From NCBI GenBank assembly GCA_028673005.1, contig CM054120.1, positions 55,426,057-55,490,056 of the forward strand: a stretch of DNA of 64,000 bases, read 5' to 3'. The DNA comes from Tanypteryx hageni. Taxonomy: Eukaryota > Arthropoda > Insecta > Odonata > Petaluridae. Numbering within the stretch: the stretch's first letter is position 1; each line of letters starts with the position of its first letter. Under the pieces are notes generated by a model. That model made no database searches, had not been told where the DNA came from, and was given only the letters and a program-made list of their open reading frames with translations. Below, one piece after another: positions 1-11,559 of the stretch. Both the position numbers and the translations under genes were made by a program.

Positions 1-660
1 TTATTCCATGTCTTTTTCAATAATAAAAATATTATGCTCCCGGATGGGTTGCCTATCTAGTAGGGTTCTTGACTGACCCTCGTCAGTTTTAAAACCGTTA
101 CCATTATCGGTTGTGTCATTGTCAATAAAACTTTATCCAAAAAAAACTTGTTTAATGTCCTTGGGTACAGTAACATTTGCCCAAATTTGTCTTAGGTGCC
201 TTTTTGTTCGGTGGAGATCTGTTAAGCGTCATATTTGCGGTCTCTTAATGGGCTATCTAAAAGGTGGGGGACCAACATGTCCAACAAACTGCCACCTGTC
301 TAAATAGACGAAAAAAGCGAGGCGGGTGAGAACGTGGGGTCTCGTTATCCACCCCCCGCAAGAAAAAAGTGAGTTTACCCGTGCAATGGTCACCCAGGTG
401 CTCCGCTGGCAGCGAAGCGTGCGGTTTACCCCTAGGTGGAACCTGGGTTCGCTCTGAAAGCCCTAACAGCTCTGGACCACAGCTGATTACTGTACTTCCT
501 CCCCAAGGGGGAGTTTTCGAACACCAGACAGAGCTACGGAAAGCTATGGGAATATGTTGGTTGAATGCCGCTAGACATAAGCCAACGATCGATCGGTTTA
601 CTCTGCTGAGCTCCGCTTGGCTAGCTCACCTCCGTGACTGACTAACAGAGCACCCAAGCA
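1..660 (-). mobile_element. Jockey-like LINE, 5' region, cut by window edge
   Basis: This stretch is almost the same as 14042-14700, with an offset of 14041 and only scattered differences. That second copy leads directly into zinc-knuckle ORF1 and endonuclease remnants of a minus-strand Jockey-like non-LTR retrotransposon. This copy therefore should be the 5' UTR and start of ORF1 of a sibling element, with the rest lying to the left of the window. A candidate ORF1 start on the minus strand is at 232, matching 14274 in the other copy. The GC-rich block at 330-560 would be 5' UTR. No coding capacity is intact. The assignment rests on the sibling copy, not on domains visible here. Confidence 0.6.
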
Positions 661-1020
661 TATAAACATACAAAAGAAGCAGCAACCGAAGACCTTTTCA
701 GGGCCACCAATGACGTGACTGGAGTAACGGCACATTTCAGGGCTACAGAGGCAGCAATGGTCCTTCGCAAGGCAACCGCCTATAGTTGGGTTGAAGCTGA
801 ATATGAACAAGAAAGTTAACACTGTTGGGTGTCCTTTGCTTACAATGGTCAGCATCGCAGGTAGAATACAAAACTCAATATTCAGGTCTAAGATATGCAG
901 GCTCAAGATCAATAGAACTGTATCAGCCTCAGGTGGTAAGGGAATACGAACAGAACTAAGGATTTTTGTAGCAGGTCATTCCAGACGAGCATGGCTCTCT
1001 GTGAGAATACTAATATAATC
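661..1020. repeat. Segment shared with 14700-15055, origin unresolved
   Basis: This segment is collinear with 14700-15055 and continues the Jockey-like copy on its 5' side. It does not resemble the surrounding array A units. It may be the distal 5' UTR of the Jockey-like element, or a separate older insertion carried along in a duplication. Short ORFs on both strands are not recognisable proteins. Confidence 0.5.
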
Positions 1021-1836
1021 ACGCGATTTACAAGAATCTCTTTGGAAAAACTTAGGCTACCTCATCAGATTTAGACGAATATCACATGGAAGACGTAAGC
1101 TGCCGAATAAGTAAAAGCGGAAAATTATAGGAACAATCTCATGTTGGAAACGGAAAAAAATGATCCAAATATATCAAATGGAAGAAATATTCCATATACA
1201 AACATGTATATTTTGAAAAGAGTACAGAAATTCTGATGAAAGACAGAAGGGGTCCATCGAAATGTAATTGTTCCAAAGGTGCAAAAACAATATGCCCAAA
1301 GAGATAGCAATACATTATTCTTTTTCGGATATGAAGAATGGAAACTCCCTCCCATATGGAGAGATTGCACGTAAATTGTTTATCAGGATAGTTCACTGAA
1401 TATTATACCCATCATAGGACACACGGGAAACGGAAATTTTGTATAACTTGCAGAGCCTATGCCCATTATCTGACTTTGTCTAAAGAAGGTTATTTACAAG
1501 AATAGGTAAATTCACAGAGAAAAGCGAAATTATGAATTATAACTTGAAATCTCTTGTTCCAGCGGAAGGAAAAGTGGTTACGCTCTATCGTAGTATTCCT
1601 TGAATAGAGGTAGGGTTGTGTACGAAATATTCTACGATAAAAGTTTTCCCTTGTGAGAAGAATTTTTATAGATGCATTGCAATTTTCTGATTACAAATTA
1701 TGGGAATTGAAATTCGCAAACATCTTCAATTTCACCGACGTGAAATAAATGTTGCTTGTATATGATATGTATGCCTTATATACACCCCATACAGGCTCAT
1801 CTATGGAAAATAAATAACAGGAAAATACATAAAAAT
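1021..1836. repeat. Array A complex repeat copy
   Basis: This is the first visible copy of the complex repeat that underlies the left 36 kb. Two landmarks identify it. At about 1065-1110 a block reads like 'TTAGACGAATATCACATGGA' followed by 'CTGCCGAATAA'. At about 1737 a block reads 'TGAAATAAATG' followed by 'TATATGATATG'. The same blocks recur near 6600/8890, 17345/18592, 24755 and elsewhere. No ORF of note. The CR1/L2-type element interrupts the copy at 1837. Confidence 0.7.
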
Positions 1837-1935
1837 TCTTTTTCAACAACTCGTTTCCCAATGCTCGTGGTGAACGGACGTGCCTATCCCTTTGCTCTGA
1901 CCCTCACTTTCACTTCCGCCCCCACTCTACCAACC

Positions 1936-2663
1936 ATGTCCGCGAAGACTAGCTTGCAGGCCCAAAACGCCGATCTTAGATCCCAGAATAGGGATCTGAA
2001 GAAAAATATTGAAGAATTGACGAAATCCATGGCCGGATTCCATAATCAGCTTGAAGAGGCGAGGAAACTGGACGGATCGGAACGGAGAGATAGCCTTGCG
2101 TCCATTGAAGCCAGTTTCTTCACTTTGAAATCGGGTGTCATGAAAGACCTGGAGTGCATCATGGAAAAGATTGATCTTCTCGCTGCTAGCCACTCTGTCT
2201 TCGAGGAGAAGATCGACGCTGTTGACCAACTGGCCAGAATGAATTGTCTTCTTGTCCACGGACTTGCTGAGGAATCCAACGAAGACGCATACAGTGTTGC
2301 TAGCAATTTTTTAGCAAACAAGTGAAAGTGCAAGTTAGTATGGAAGCCCTGTCCTGTGTTCGCAGACTTGGTCGGCCTCGTGACTTGAGACCGAGGCCAT
2401 TATTAGTCAATTTTGTAAGTTGTCGAATCCGGGATGTTGTGTGGCGTAACAAAAAAAATTTATAGGGCTCCAAGATCCTAATTACTGAATCTCTGACGCC
2501 AATCAGGCAAAAGTTACTGCAGGAATCACGCGATCTTGTGGGACCCACAAACGCCTGGTCGGTTGAAGGAAAGATTTTTGTGATAAAACAGGACGGATCC
2601 AAATCTTACTTTTGCACTATCCGAGAATTTAACGTTCTCAGACGAAGCTGGCTTTCCCAGTAA
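1936..2663 (+). pseudogene. LINE ORF1 (coiled coil plus RNA-binding C-terminus), broken
   Basis: ORF1 proteins of this LINE type bind the element RNA and form the ribonucleoprotein. The ATG at 1936 is chosen because it follows the element start and opens a hydrophilic, heptad-rich region. That region reads 'LQAQNADLRSQNRDLKKNIE' and is typical of the N-terminal coiled coil. The frame closes at 2323-2325. In another frame from about 2322 the reading continues with 'RLGRPRDLRPRPLLVNF', 'VVWRNKK', 'ILITESLTPIRQKLL' and a basic/aromatic end, stopping at 2661-2663. This C-terminal pattern is common in ORF1 proteins of CR1/L2 and related clades. An in-frame TAG lies at 2463. The gene is therefore disabled by one frameshift and one nonsense codon. 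Confidence 0.75.
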
Positions 2664-3052
2664 TTATCCATTAATTTCAGCTATGTCTTTGTTAAGTGCT
2701 CTCCTTCTCCTTATTCCCAATTATTTACCACTGTTTTCTTCTCTTTCGTGTTGGTGTCTCACATTATGAGGGTTTATGTTATGTGAATTGATCTCCTTTT
2801 ATATTGCGTGTGTATTACGATACTTTGTTCTTTTAGGCTATTAATATATCTATGTTTTAATTTCATATTCATTTTGTTTCTATTTACACACAACTTGCTT
2901 ATTCTTTTATTCCATACTATAATTTTTATGTCAATAGGTATTTTCATTTGGCAGTTTCTGCTGAAATTTATTTATAACGTTGGAGGTAAGTGGTTGTGCT
3001 GATATTTTACTCTTTCTTCTGATATTTTCTTCTTTCTTCTTGTGTGAATACT

Positions 3053-6000
3053 ATGTCTGAATCTTTCCCTAAGTTCTTTCTTCATATCCTCAAAAGTAAC
3101 CCATTCGAAGCTTGCTACGATTCTTTCCGGCTACCTGAAAAATTGCATAACGCTTGTCCTTCCAGGAACTGCCCTCACGCTCCCTTATCTTTTCCCTTCC
3201 CTCACATTCCTGAATGGACAAGGCTACTTCTTAGTAATTCACTTTCCCCATTTCCCCGTAATTTTCAAGCTATCCATGTTAACAGCCAGAGCCTTATCCC
3301 TCACATTGAAGAGCTTTGCTCTATTCTACCTGAGAAGGGTGTCCATGCGATCGCGGTATCTGAAACTTGGCTGAAACCTTCTCTTCCTTCTTCCCTTGTA
3401 CAAATTTCCGGATATAAGCTTTTTCGTAATGACCGCACTGGAAAGAGAGGGGGTGGGGTGGGTATCTATATTCGCGAAGAGCTATGTTGTAAATTGCTCC
3501 TTAAAAGTGACAGCCTTTATTCTCGCAGACCTGAATTTCTCTTCCTGGAAATAACTTTCAACTGTCAGAAATTATTATTTGGAGTTGTGTACAAACCCCC
3601 TCAAATTTCAAATCTATCGGATATTGAAATTCCCCTCACGGAACTTAGAGTAGATTTCGATAATGTCATCCTTATGGGCGATTTTAATTCTGATCTCCTG
3701 AACCCGAATAATTTTCACACTAAAACACTCCTTAATATATTACACCCGCTAGGACTTAGTATTCTCCCGCTTAATCCTACCCACCGCACCCTAACCTCTT
3801 CTACTCTACTTGATTTAATAATAACAACCAAACCTGACAAAATACTCAAATAGGGTCAGATCTCAGTCCCGGGGATATCTGCACATGATCTCATTTATGC
3901 ATCCTGCTCTTACAAAGTACCAAAGGAACAACAAAAATTTATTACTTTTAGAGATTTTAAAAACATAGACATAAACAAATTGACAGATGATGCTCTCTTA
4001 GTCCCTTGGGAAAGTATTATTAATATAAATGACATAGATGACAAGGTGAATAATTTTAATGTTTTCCTCCTCAATCTATTTGATCGCCATGCTCCACAAA
4101 AAACAATTCGTATTACTAGAAAAAATTCTCCTTGGATTACGGATGATATAAAAAGATTAATGTCGAATCGTGATTCCGCTTTTCGTAAATTCAAACGCAC
4201 AAATTCTACGCTCCAACTCTAACAGTATAGAAAACTGAGGAACTCAGTAAAGCAGGCAGTTAGAAATGCTAAAATCAAATTCTCGTACTCAATAATTTCT
4301 CCTCAGTCCGACAATGCATCACTATGGAGAAAACTGAAAGTATTCGGAATTGGGAATAAGAAAAGTGACTCTGAACTACCTTCTGTCTCTCTTGATGCAT
4401 TAAATGATGCCTTCTCATCACCACCTAATATATTTTCAGTAAATAAAAGAAATTTAACTATCTCTGACATTTTTTCCTCAATCATAAACTATTCACAATC
4501 CTTCAGTTTTGCTTCTGTCTCCATATCCGATGTAAAGAAGATAATTTCTAAACTTAATTCGAAAACAAAAGGCTATGATCTCATCACTGGATCTATGCTC
4601 CATAATTTGATTCATATCTTGGCACCGATCATTACACATATAATTAATTGCTCCTTCTCTAGCTGTTACTTTCCCAGTTCCTGGAAACGTGCTCTACTGC
4701 GACCTATCCCTAAAAAGGCTAATCCAACAACTCCACAGGACTTTTGCCCTATAAGCATCCTGCCAACGCTATCCAAAATTATTGAAAAACTAGCGCATAA
4801 ACAAATACATCAATATCTAAATGAATATGAGCTCCTTAACCCCTATCAATCTGGATTTCGTACTGGCCACAGCACTGCTACCGCATTGATCAAAGTCACA
4901 GATGATATTCGGGAGAATTTCGATAACAAAAAAGCTACAATTCTCACACTATTGGACTTCTCTAAAGCGTTTGACTTCATTGACAGCGGAGTATTACTTG
5001 CCAAACTTGCTAAAATGAACTTTTCCCTTAGCTCTTTGAAATGGATAAAATCTTATTTTCAGAATCGCTACCAAATGGTATCAATCTCTGATAAAAGTTC
5101 ATCGTGGAAAAATGTCTCCCGTGGTTGTCCCCAAGGATCTACATTAGGACCCTTATTCTTCGCCTTATATATAAACGATATCTCTAACTCAATTCTTCAC
5201 TGCCAGTACCACCTTTATGCTGACGATCTGCAAATATACATAGGAACTCAAATATCTCATATCAATAACAGAATTGATTGCATGAATAGGGATATAAGAT
5301 CGCTCATGACCTGGAGTGCTTGTAATGGCTTAATGTTAAACCCCTTAAAATCTCAGTCAATAATTTTCTGCTATCCTAAATTACTCGGCAAATTACAAAA
5401 GTCAAATATTGACCCAGTATTAATTAACTCCACTCCTGCACCGTTTTCCAAGTCAGTAAAAAACCTTGGTGTTATTATGAATGATACACTCTGCTGGTCT
5501 AAACATGTAAACGAAATTTGCCGAAAAATCAACTACTCACTTTATTCACTTAGGCTACTTAAAAACATTCTTCCAGTAAAACTAAAAATTTTACTTGTAA
5601 ATTCGCTTGTAATTCCTCATTTCGATTATTGTGATTCCGTTTTTCTAGATCTAAAACAAGATTTGTTACAAAAGCTCCAGAGGACTCATAACTCTTGTGT
5701 TAGATACATTTTTAATATGAGCAAAAGTTGCCATATAACAAACGCATTCAAAGAATTGGGCTGGCTGTTCTTGGAAGAACGTAGGAAGATGCATATCCTA
5801 ACGCAGCTAAGAAGTATCCTCACCTCTTCCTCGTCTAAATACCTAAGCTACAACTTCAAACCCCTTAATTCTGGCAACTCCCTGAAAACCCGAGGATCAT
5901 CCAAACTACTTATTCCCACTCATCGTAGCAGATTCTATAATAAATCCTTCACCGTTACCGCCTGCAATCTTTGGAACTCTCTCCCCTTTCTCTTTTACTC

Positions 6001-6226
6001 TGTCAATGGTATTAACCAATTTAAGAATCATTGTGCTAAATACTTAGCCAGCATTAGGTCCTCAAAAAAATGTAATACTTTCCTCTGTATTTTTCCTTCT
6101 ATCCTTCATTTAAATATCAGCACATCACTATATCCATCAGCAAACAGGGCAATGATGATTGATATTTATTATTTTACTTTGTGTATAATTTTGCTGTACT
6201 ATTCTTATTTTTTCTATTATTTATGA
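3053..6226 (+). pseudogene. LINE ORF2: APE endonuclease and reverse transcriptase
   Basis: This is the replication protein of the LINE: the endonuclease nicks the target and the RT copies the RNA there. A single reading frame runs from the ATG at 3053 to the TGA at 6224-6226. It is interrupted only by TAG at 3851 and TAA at 4220, with no frameshift seen. APE-type endonuclease signatures include 'HVNSQSL', 'VSETWL', 'RGGGVGIYI', 'VVYKPP' and 'LMGDFNSDL'. The linker follows, then RT motifs: 'PSSWKRALLRPIPKK', 'YQSGFRTGHST', 'LLDFSKAFD', 'GCPQGSTLGPLFF', 'LYADDLQIY' and 'NLGVIMNDTL'. The C-terminal tail has no RNase H signature. Motif content indicates the CR1/L2 group. The catalytic YADD is intact. 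Confidence 0.9.
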
Positions 6227-6372
6227 ATACCTTGAAATGAATTTAATTTCTCTATATTGATTTGTGTTGTATTCTGTACATTTAAATTTATCATAATGGT
6301 TAGGTGGAAGAAGGGGCCATATGGCCTCAAACTCGCCGTATTAAGAAATAAATAAATATAATGCATAAAAAT

Positions 6373-6755
6373 GGAAAAAAGACTTGTAGAGACCTACTCC
6401 CTTTTAAAAGATGTGTTATTCTTAAATGCGCCTATTGTATAACAGAAAACTCTTATAAGCACGTTTCTCTAAACAAAAAAATATATACAGTTCGAAGAAA
6501 ACACGCAATCAGCTAGAGGTGTTATATTCTGGCTGTTAATTGGCATACTAATAATATCACACGATAGTCGAGAAAATCTTTTTGGAGAAAACTTATGCGC
6601 CTTCATCCGATTCAGACGAATATCACATGGAAAACTTAAGCTGCTGAATAAGTCAAAGTGGAAAATTTTAGGAACAACCTCAAGCTGAATACGGAAATAA
6701 TGATCCAAATAAAACAAATAAAATATACCTTCCATATACATATATGCGTACAGTA
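6373..6755. repeat. Array A copy after the LINE
   Basis: Array A sequence resumes immediately after the LINE. The block at about 6600-6660 repeats the 'TTCAGACGAATATCACATGG' and 'AGCTGCTGAATAA' landmarks seen at 1065. A minus-strand ORF covers part of it but matches no known protein family. Confidence 0.65.
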
Positions 6756-6905
6756 TAGTCCTGATTATCCGACCTCCGATTGCCCGACATTCGGTGTAAT
6801 CCGACAGCCATAGGCAGCTCAATATCTGTGGCGAAATATTATCGGCTAATTCGGACAAATTTTTGAAATTTAAAGCGAAATGCTATTATCTCATTGACAA
6901 CAAAG
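6756..6905 (+). mobile_element. pogo/Tigger-like transposon terminus, fragment
   Basis: The block starting 'CAGTATAGTCCTGATTATCC' carries repeated 'TNNCCGA' words ('TATCCGACC', 'GCCCGACA', 'AATCCGACA') and then 'AATTCGGACAAA'. A CAG start with ATTATCCG-type reiterations is typical of pogo/Tigger-class ends. A shorter copy starting inside this fragment lies at 15125-15225. No transposase is visible and the other end was not found, so the family assignment is tentative. Confidence 0.4.
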
Positions 6906-9841
6906 GATTGTTTGGTGAGTATATATATATAAAACTACGATGAAATAGTCTTAAATTTTAAATTACTGCCTTCCAATCTTTAGCTTCTGGGCATGAAGCT
7001 GCAGATACTAGGTATAAATGAATTAATGAGAGATGGTAATAATAATCCCATCATAGGATAGACAGAAACCGGTAACGTAGAACAAATTGGACCACCGGAA
7101 CCAATTATCTGACTCTCGGTCACTAAGCCGGTTTACAAGAACAGGTGTATTCCCAAACATTGCAGAATAATTGGAAATCTCTTTTACCAGCGAAAAGATT
7201 ACACCAATAATGAGAATTTCGTTGGCCTCTGTTATCTTAATTTGCGGAACAATAAATTAAGACACATTTTTCCATTACAATGTATGAGAATGGAAATTTT
7301 CTAATGTCTTCAATTTAATCGTCTTGCAATAATTAGATGACTTTATGATGAATTTTTATGGTAAATGTGTGAATATCTTTTACATGTCCACAGTCACAAG
7401 TAGCACATAAATGCTAAGATCAAAATCCAAGAAACGTCAGTGAGCATTTAATGAATTCTATGTTAACGTGGATAATAATAGAAATAATGGCATGCAAGAT
7501 TTGGAATTTAACCTCTTACAGATGTGATGTATTCTTTTGGATTTCACTTAGGGTGTCATAAAAAAGAATCCTAACGACACCTCCCGACACTACATATTGA
7601 CTTCATGAAATGACGTAGATAAATCCTTGGAAAATCTATTTTGGGAAATATCCGGCTAGAATCCTTTCATTCAGACTAATATCATACAGAATCCTTAAGA
7701 TACAGTAAAACTAACAAACGTAAAATTGTAGGACCCACCTCATGCTGAATAAACGGACAAAAATTATCCAAATATTTCCTATAGGATGTGCATACCATAA
7801 ATGGGCTTGTTCATATTGAAAATCGAACGGAAATATTGACGGATATGAGAAAATTTGCATCGAAATGAAACTGTTACCAACTTGCAACATTTATGATACC
7901 ATATACAAAACAATCGTTCAATTCGGTGAGAAAAGTCGGCTAAACTCTCCTCCACATTGAATAGATTGCACATAAGCTGTGGATCGGATTGTTTAGGGAA
8001 TAATATATCCACCATAGGATAGCTCGTAAATGGAATCGTTGCTGAAATTCGACAGCCCGAACCCATTACCTTTGACATCCTTTAAAATTCCGATTTACAT
8101 GAAAAGACGTGATCACACAGAAACGCAGGACAATAGAGATTAAGAGAAAATCTCTTTTTCCAACGAAAGGCAAAATATTTCCATGGAAAATGTCTCGAGA
8201 AGAACCCCAGCTTTCATCATTCCTTTCAGATAAAGATCACACATTATATTTATGTTGCTGAATAAGTAGTAAACAGAAAACTAGGTGTAGACACCGTTGT
8301 TTAAAACGGAGAAATGAATCCAAAATATATAATGGAATATACCTTCCATATACTAGTATTCGTATATAGAATACGGCTATGAGCCTTTGATGGATGTGTG
8401 CAGGATTCTATCGAAATATAACTCTGACTTTAACAGACAAAGAATTCCTCATAGTTAGCAAATATTTGTGTAAATAGAAGAGGAAGGACGGCCTAAACTC
8501 TCCAATTTCCTAATGTTTTGCACGTAAACCTTAAGTCGGATTGTTTAGTAAAAATCAACCCATAATATGACAGACAGCAAACGAAAATTTATTTCAAATT
8601 AGAAAACCCCAACCAATTACCTGAATTTGTCAAAAGAAGCCGATTTACAATAGCAGACGTATTTACACCGTAACACGCAATAATGCAGAATAATTGGAAA
8701 TCTCCTCTTCTTGCGAAAGGAAAGGTAGATAAGCTCTGTTGCAGTTTTCCTGGAAGATAGGTAGTAATGTGTACGCAATTCTTTATGCAAATAGACCTCG
8801 CGTTTAATAGGAATTCATAAAGATTTATTGCCAATGTCAAATTCCAAATTACGGGAATGGATATTTTCAAACATCTTCAACTTCACCCTCGTGAAATAAA
8901 TACAATTTCTTGCGTATATATGTTATGTGTAAAATATAAATATGCATAACAAAGGCACAGCCAGGAAAAATACTACTATCAATATTTAAGGAAACTTTTT
9001 AGGACCATAATTACTTATACGTTATCAAGGAAGAAAGAAATGGAGAATGAAATGGAAACCTTCTCCCCCTGATTCTGGATTCTGGATTGCGCCTATTGTA
9101 CCAAGAAAAGCAATAATAACGATTCCTCCCTCGACAAGCAACATCAATACTACCTGAATGATAATGCAAAATCAGTCAGATGTATTATATCGTGACTGAT
9201 ATTTAGCAGATTAATTATATCTACCGAATTACGACAATCATTGTTGATTTGAAATTGTATGGAAAGGATTATTCTAAAAATAAAGACATTTAAAAAAAAT
9301 TAATGTTTCTATGATTATTTTCTCAATTTATATATTAAAAATGAGAGAGATAACAGGAATTACCAAAATAGTAGACGTGGAATACAATGGAACCCGAAAG
9401 CGAAATATCTAAATGGAGCTACATCTTTCTTTATGTGACAACGTGGATGAATTCATGGAAAATCAATGTGGAGAAATATTTGGCTTCAATCACCCGATTC
9501 AGATGAAGATCACGCAGAACTAATTACCTTCCTATTATCTAATATGTGGAAAATTGTAATAAATACCTCATTCTGAATAAACGAAAAAAACTATCCAAAT
9601 ATATCAAATGGAGTAAGTCATCCATATGTAAATATACGTATTTTAAAAATAGTACAGAAATTCTGATGAAAGATATTAGGATTTCATCTAAATGTAATTT
9701 ACCAAAAAAACTACAACAATAATGCCATATAGATAGTAATACATTATTATTATTCGGTGAGGAATGATAGATAAATTGTCTTCAATATGGGGAGATGGCA
9801 CATGGACTGTGGATCGGGATTGTTCAGTGAATATTAAACCC
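6906..9841. repeat. Array A copies (about two)
   Basis: This stretch is non-coding AT-rich DNA made of diverged array A modules. The landmark with 'TTCAGA' and 'ATCACA' occurs near 7665, 8210 and 9485. The 'CTCGTGAAATAAAT' landmark occurs at about 8884. Modules between them include 'CGATTTACA', the 'GCAGAATAATTGGAAATCTC' block (for example 8692-8703) and a 'TTCTGGATTGCGCC' block. Positions 7260-8270 align with 16945-17960. Short ORFs here are not recognisable. Confidence 0.65.
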
Positions 9842-11086
9842 CACCCGTAATTTTGCAACTCTAGATTTTGTCTTTTCTTCCATCAATGTGGGTTCCGTTT
9901 CCTCTGGTGTGAATATTTTTTAAAGCGATCATGACTCAAGGGAATGTACGCTACCCCTCTCCTCCCCTCAATATTCTCAGCACTCCTCACCCACAAACCG
10001 ACACATCAGATCCAGGAATAAGGGCGAATGGCCAGGAATAAACCACGCCCTGTATTTCTTGCCCTGGGACCTCCTGCTGCTCGGTTCACCCGCACGACGC
10101 ACTCTCACTAATGTACGAGATCCTAAATGGCGCCTTCCTCGACTTCGTTCCAACGCGTAGGATTTACAAGAAGAGGTGCCTCTGGATATCCGCTGAAATT
10201 GCCCTCACATTTATATCGGAATGGCTTCAGTTTGAAGTGAGCCGGTTGGATTGTTATCCACAATTTATATCACATCACTGAGAATGAATATTTTCTGCGA
10301 GTGGAGAGTTCAACAGAGAGAGATGTGGAAGGATGTTTGCAGGATGGAAGTGACACAAGTTCAGAGGCTATATCCACGAGGTGCATCCGTCGTGGGAGCC
10401 CAACAGCGCCACCGTCCGCTGCTCCTGCTTCGCCATGCCATCTCTTCAAATTATCCCTTTTCCTACTGTTGCTCGCCGTTGACGCGGAAGTAAATCCTGG
10501 CCCCAACTTTTGTCAGCATTCCAATAGTTTCAGAGCGTACTATCAAAACGTAAGGAGTGTCGAAAACAAAATCTCCTCTGTTGCCTCAAACTTTGGTGAA
10601 TTGTCGAGTTTCCACGTTATCGCGCTTGCTGAGACATAGCTATAGCCGAGTGTCTGTGATAGTGAATTTTCCTTTTCAAGCAGCCATCAAATTTTTCGAC
10701 GCGATCGTGTTGGCAGAGGCGGTGGTGTTATCGACGCTATAAACTCCTCCCTGTCCGCAAAGTGCAGAATGGATTTGGAAACCAACTGTAAAATCGTTTG
10801 GACTGAGGTTTGTCAGGATGTTAATCCTATTTTTACTTCGGGGAAGGATAAACTTTTTACGGGCTTTTTTTATCGTCCTCCCGATAGCCACTTATCAGTA
10901 TTTGAAAATTGTTTCGACTCGGTGTTGCGTGCTCTTACTTTAGGAAATGTGATACATTCTTTTTGGAGACAATAATCTCTATCCACATCCTGAGAATCTC
11001 TCACCGAGTGTATCGGCAGCGATCGCCAAGATCAATTTTTCATCGACCATTTCATTCACGGCCTAGGACTACTCCAATGTAATTTG
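9842..11086 (+). mobile_element. CR1/L2-like LINE, 5' fragment only
   Basis: This GC-richer insertion in array A begins with a probable 5' UTR (9842 to about 10200). It continues into the N-terminus of a LINE ORF2 with an endonuclease domain, then stops abruptly at about 11086. Array A resumes there with a 'CATAATAGGACAC' module. Everything after the middle of the endonuclease is missing, including reverse transcriptase and the 3' end. That is the opposite of the 5' truncation usually left by target-primed reverse transcription. No clear target-site duplication was seen. Confidence 0.7.
10301..11086 (+). pseudogene. LINE ORF2 N-terminus: 2A-like motif and APE endonuclease, truncated
   Basis: The clean part of the frame runs 10301-10639. 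It contains a hydrophobic run 'LFKLSLFLLLLAV', immediately followed by DAEVNPGP (10481-10504), and then the endonuclease start 'FRAYYQNVRSVENKI' and 'VIALAET'. DxExNPGP is the defining motif of 2A-like ribosome-skipping peptides, which are known at this position in several APE-type LINEs. A stop at about 10637 and frame changes follow. Further fragments still read as endonuclease: 'GRGGGV', 'FFYRPPDSHLSVF' and, near 11070, 'GLLQCNLNP'. The true start codon is unclear; the first codon in this frame segment is GTG and the ORF may begin elsewhere. The copy is non-functional. Confidence 0.75.
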
Positions 11087-11554
11087 AATCCATAATAGGA
11101 CACAACGAAAATGGAAAGGTAGTACAAATTGGACTGCGTCTAAAGAGGCCGATTTACAGGAATAGGTGAATTAACACAGAAAGCGAAAATAAGCAGAATA
11201 ACTGGAAATCTCTTCTTTCAGAGAAGGGAAAAGTAGTTGTGCTGTATCAAAATATTTCTGAAGTAGAGGCATATCTATGTACGCAATTCTCTATTCTAAT
11301 AGATCTTGCATTGGAGAAAATTTTTTGTAGATGCATTGCAATTGTTAGATTCCAAAAAATGGGAGTGGAAATATGCAAGCATCTTCCATTTCACAGACGT
11401 GAAATAAATTGAAATATGTTGCGAGTATATGATATTTAAACAATATATACACCCAACAAAGGCTCGAACAAAGAAAAGAATATTAGGAACAGAACATAAG
11501 AAATGTTTATCAGTAGAAGAATGCATTAAAAAATGGAGAAAAACCTGGAAACCA
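11087..11554. repeat. Array A copy between two LINE fragments
   Basis: Landmarks include 'AGAGGCCGATTTACA', 'GCAGAATAACTGGAAATCTC' and, at about 11395, 'ACGTGAAATAAATTGAAA'. The order matches other array A copies. No gene is visible. Confidence 0.7.
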
Positions 11555-11559
11555 CCTCC

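Larger units (their letters stand above)
1837..6363 (+). mobile_element. CR1/L2-type non-LTR retrotransposon, near full length
   Basis: This LINE has two coding regions: ORF1 (1936-2663) and an endonuclease/reverse transcriptase ORF2 (3053-6226). A 3' UTR follows, ending in short AAAT-like repeats near 6345-6360. The 9-bp sequence CATAAAAAT occurs at 1828-1836 and again at 6364-6372, directly flanking the element. It is a plausible target-site duplication, though the array repeat is AT-rich. Array A sequence resumes on both sides. The absence of a visible RNase H domain and the FSKAFD and YADD motifs fit CR1/L2 relatives (Daphne/Crack-like is possible). Light decay (one frameshift and one stop in ORF1, two stops in ORF2) implies a fairly recent insertion. 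Confidence 0.85.

Noticed and set aside
369..641. 90-codon ORF at 369-641, repeated at 14423-14683
   Set aside because: Similarity between them reflects duplicated Jockey-like 5' UTR. It lies antisense to the element and has no recognised domain.
3044..3853. GTG start at 3044 for the LINE ORF2
   Set aside because: An ATG at 3053 in the same frame is the more likely start in a eukaryotic element.
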